NCBI RefSeq assembly: GCF_004769575.1
Contig: NZ_RQGA01000010.1
Span: 1-64,000 of the forward strand
Length of the DNA: 64,000 bases
Direction: 5' to 3'
DNA from: Leptospira perdikensis
GTDB taxonomy: Bacteria > Spirochaetota > Leptospiria > Leptospirales > Leptospiraceae
Of this stretch, positions 62,418 through 64,000 are shown piece by piece. A program made the translations under genes and the position numbers. How positions within the stretch are numbered: the stretch's first letter is position 1; the number at the start of each line of letters is the position of its first letter. The notes beneath the pieces were generated by a model. The model had not been told where the DNA came from and did not search any database. It saw only the letters and a list, made by a program, of their open reading frames with translations.

Positions 62418-63332
62418 ATGAATGATATTACTGGCAAAAGAACCACCCTTCGTTATGCAGAAGCAGAAGGGTATGTGTATTGTAAGGCGGAGACAATGGA
62501 AAGAGTCAAAGCCAACACATTACCCAAAGGAGATCTATTTGGGGTAGCAAAGGCAGCAGCCCTACTCGGATCAAAAAAAACTTCAGAACTCATCCCGCAC
62601 TGCCATCCAGTTCCCATCGATTCGTTTTCAATTCAATTTGAAATTATAGAAGAGAAAAATGCCATTCGCATTCAAACTACGGCAAAGTCCATAGGCAAAA
62701 CAGGAATCGAAATGGAAGCACTAACTGGAGTTACAGTTGCTGCCTTAGTCATTTATGATCTCTTAAAACCTATTGATAAAGAAATTGAAATTTCTTCTGT
62801 CCGACTTCTGGAAAAAAAGGGAGGAAAAACAGATGCACAAATTTCTAAATTTGCTGCAGGGTCCACAGCAAAAATTTTAGTTTGTTCCGACTCCTGTTTT
62901 GCCGGTAAAAAAGAAGATGGTTCGGGAAAAGTCATCGCAGACCTTCTTATCCAAGAAGGGGTAGATGTTTTAGAAATTAAAATCGTTCCCGATGAACCAA
63001 AAGACATTCAAGATACCATTACAAATTGGACAAAAGAAAAAATTGACCTCATTGTTACCACTGGTGGGACAGGACTTGGTCCAAGAGATAATACAACTGA
63101 TACCATAAAACAAATCTTAGAACAGGAGTTACCAGGTGTTTCCGAAGTAATGCGTTCCTTCGGACAAGACAGAACTCCTTTTGCAATGTTGTCTCGTTCT
63201 GTTGCTGGTAGGATCGGAAAATCTTTGGTGGTTTCCGTACCAGGAAGTACCAATGGTGCGAGAGAGAGTATGACGGCAATTTTACCTGCAATTTTCCATG
63301 CTAAAAAAATGATGCGAGGAGAGGGGCATTGA
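62418..63332 (+). CDS. MoaC-MoaB/MogA fusion (molybdenum cofactor synthesis)
   Basis: A 304-residue two-domain protein. Residues 1-140 are MoaC (cyclic pyranopterin monophosphate synthase): LPKGDLFGVAKAAALLGSKKTSELIPHCHPV, in pieces, GIEMEALTGVTVAAL, YDLLKPIDKEIEI and LLEKKGGKTD, with the catalytic Lys and His kept. Residues 150-304 are a MoaB/MogA-type adenylyltransferase domain: ILVCSDSCFAGKKEDGSG, IVTTGGTGLGPRDNTTDTI and SVPGSTNGARESM. Both activities belong to the cofactor needed by the nitrate reductase. Fused moaCB genes occur elsewhere. It overlaps the moeA start by 4 bases. Confidence 0.92.
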   Translation: MNDITGKRTTLRYAEAEGYVYCKAETMERVKANTLPKGDLFGVAKAAALLGSKKTSELIPHCHPVPIDSFSIQFEIIEEKNAIRIQTTAKSIGKTGIEMEALTGVTVAALVIYDLLKPIDKEIEISSVRLLEKKGGKTDAQISKFAAGSTAKILVCSDSCFAGKKEDGSGKVIADLLIQEGVDVLEIKIVPDEPKDIQDTITNWTKEKIDLIVTTGGTGLGPRDNTTDTIKQILEQELPGVSEVMRSFGQDRTPFAMLSRSVAGRIGKSLVVSVPGSTNGARESMTAILPAIFHAKKMMRGEGH

Positions 63333-64000
63333 TTTCCTATACGGAAGCTCTGGAAAAAATTCTTTCAGAAGTTAGACATTATCCCAGTGAACTTATCTCA
63401 TTAGATCAATCTTTTGGGCGGGTTCTCTGCGAAGAGATCAAATCAGATCGAGACTATCCACCTTTTCACCGTTCAGCGATGGATGGATTTGCGATTAGTT
63501 CCCAAAACTATACACCCAATCAAGTTTATCCTTACCACAGAGAACTACCTGCAGGTATGAGTATGGATTTAGAAAAGGATGAAAAGGCCATTCGGATTAT
63601 GACCGGTGCCCCTGTTCCCGAGGGATTGGATGTTGTCATTAAAATTGAAGATGCGAACCTAATGGAAGTTAACGGACAAAAACAAGTTTCGTTTTCTACA
63701 AAAGAAATTAAACCTTGGTTGAATATTTCCAAACGAGGCGAAGATTTAAAAACTGGAGATTTGGTTTTGCCAAAAGGAATCCAAATCGGAACTTCTGTCG
63801 CCTCTCTACTTGCAAGTCTCGGCAAAGATAAAGTATCCGTAGTCAAAGCTCCAAAAGTTCATATCATTTCTACAGGAAATGAAGTGGTTCCGATCCACAG
63901 TTCTCCACTACCCTTTCAAATCAGAGATTCCAATTCGTATACAATCAAATCTATTTTATCCAAATACAAAATCCAACCGGAATCTGTTACCCATGTTCCT
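63329..64000 (+). CDS. moeA: Molybdopterin molybdenumtransferase, cut by the window end
   Basis: Inserts molybdate into adenylated molybdopterin. Only the first 224 residues are in the window and the frame is still open at 64000. The start is TTG at 63329, overlapping the stop of the preceding gene (TTGA) with a GGAGAGGGG site before it. MoeA marks: SLDQSFGRVLCEEIKSD, the PPFHRSAMDGFAI block, the AGM-x-x loop with IMTGAPVPEGLDVVIKIED, and NISKRGEDLKTGDLVLPKG, then VHIISTGNEVVPI, the start of the MoCF-like domain. Last known gene of the nirB-nirD-cobA-moaCB-moeA run. Confidence 0.93.
   Translation, partial: MISYTEALEKILSEVRHYPSELISLDQSFGRVLCEEIKSDRDYPPFHRSAMDGFAISSQNYTPNQVYPYHRELPAGMSMDLEKDEKAIRIMTGAPVPEGLDVVIKIEDANLMEVNGQKQVSFSTKEIKPWLNISKRGEDLKTGDLVLPKGIQIGTSVASLLASLGKDKVSVVKAPKVHIISTGNEVVPIHSSPLPFQIRDSNSYTIKSILSKYKIQPESVTHVP

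Noticed and set aside
1..64000. Insertion sequences, phage genes, CRISPR arrays, tRNA or rRNA
   Set aside because: No transposase, integrase, regularly spaced repeats, CCA-ended cloverleaf or rRNA-like sequence was noticed on reading through; without a computed search, small tRNA-like elements cannot be fully excluded.

Overview
The window is a chromosome segment of a Leptospira species, most likely from the environmental (saprophytic) side of the genus. The support is: an AT-rich composition; a protein carrying the spirochete-specific FlaB signature; a DUF1577/PilZ-like protein of a leptospiral type; many exported lipoproteins with loose spirochete lipoboxes; membrane-bound AraC regulators and a 7TM class III cyclase; frequent TTG and GTG starts; and a nitrate/nitrite assimilation locus. 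Species cannot be fixed from the sequence. I saw no rRNA, tRNA, CRISPR array, insertion sequence or prophage.

Layout. 1-5.0 kb: a methionine aminopeptidase whose 5' part is not readable in one frame, a small exported Cys peptide, a response regulator, thiM-thiE, queG, a thioesterase and an OmpA-like protein. 5-13.5 kb: a large lipoprotein of about 13 beta-propeller-like repeats, a patatin, a DUF1577-like protein, an orphan degenerate HepT-like protein, an FKBP, and a tight operon of three predicted lipoproteins (YHYH domain, MORN-like repeats, SCO1). 13.5-20.3 kb: an ABC-2 exporter with an ABC-F ATPase, purT, and an AraC/ankyrin pair. 20.3-23.6 kb: a complete copper-efflux locus (copA, copZ, exported His-rich protein, divergent cueR) with a textbook CueR promoter. 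23.7-36.2 kb: surface and signalling genes (SGNH protein, membrane glycosyltransferase-like protein, STAS protein, PAS histidine kinase), an SDR, a neutral ceramidase and an adenylate cyclase. 36.3-42.1 kb: an LpxR-like outer-membrane protein and an MFS / GH2 / alpha-beta hydrolase operon. 42.1-50.4 kb: a membrane AraC opposite a PfpI-like protein, an MCP fused to a STAS/SEC14-like domain, and a two-gene operon holding a divergent flagellin-related protein. 50.5-54.6 kb: a TonB-dependent receptor, a lipoprotein and a PepSY membrane protein that share a candidate operator.

54.7-64.0 kb is a nitrogen-assimilation island: a single-chain nitrate reductase (molybdopterin, FAD and [2Fe-2S] modules fused), then divergently nirB-nirD, a uroporphyrinogen-III methyltransferase for siroheme, a MoaC-MoaB fusion and moeA (cut by the window end) for molybdenum cofactor. 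Together these can take nitrate to ammonium and make both specialised cofactors. The divergent control region holds two sigma-54-like elements. No nitrate transporter is inside the window.

The least explained items are the FlaB-derived protein and its partner (47056-48951), the LpxR-like protein with a large insertion in a genus whose lipid A should lack LpxR's normal ester substrate, the YHYH-MORN-SCO operon, and the shared TGAGA-N5-TCTCA motif.
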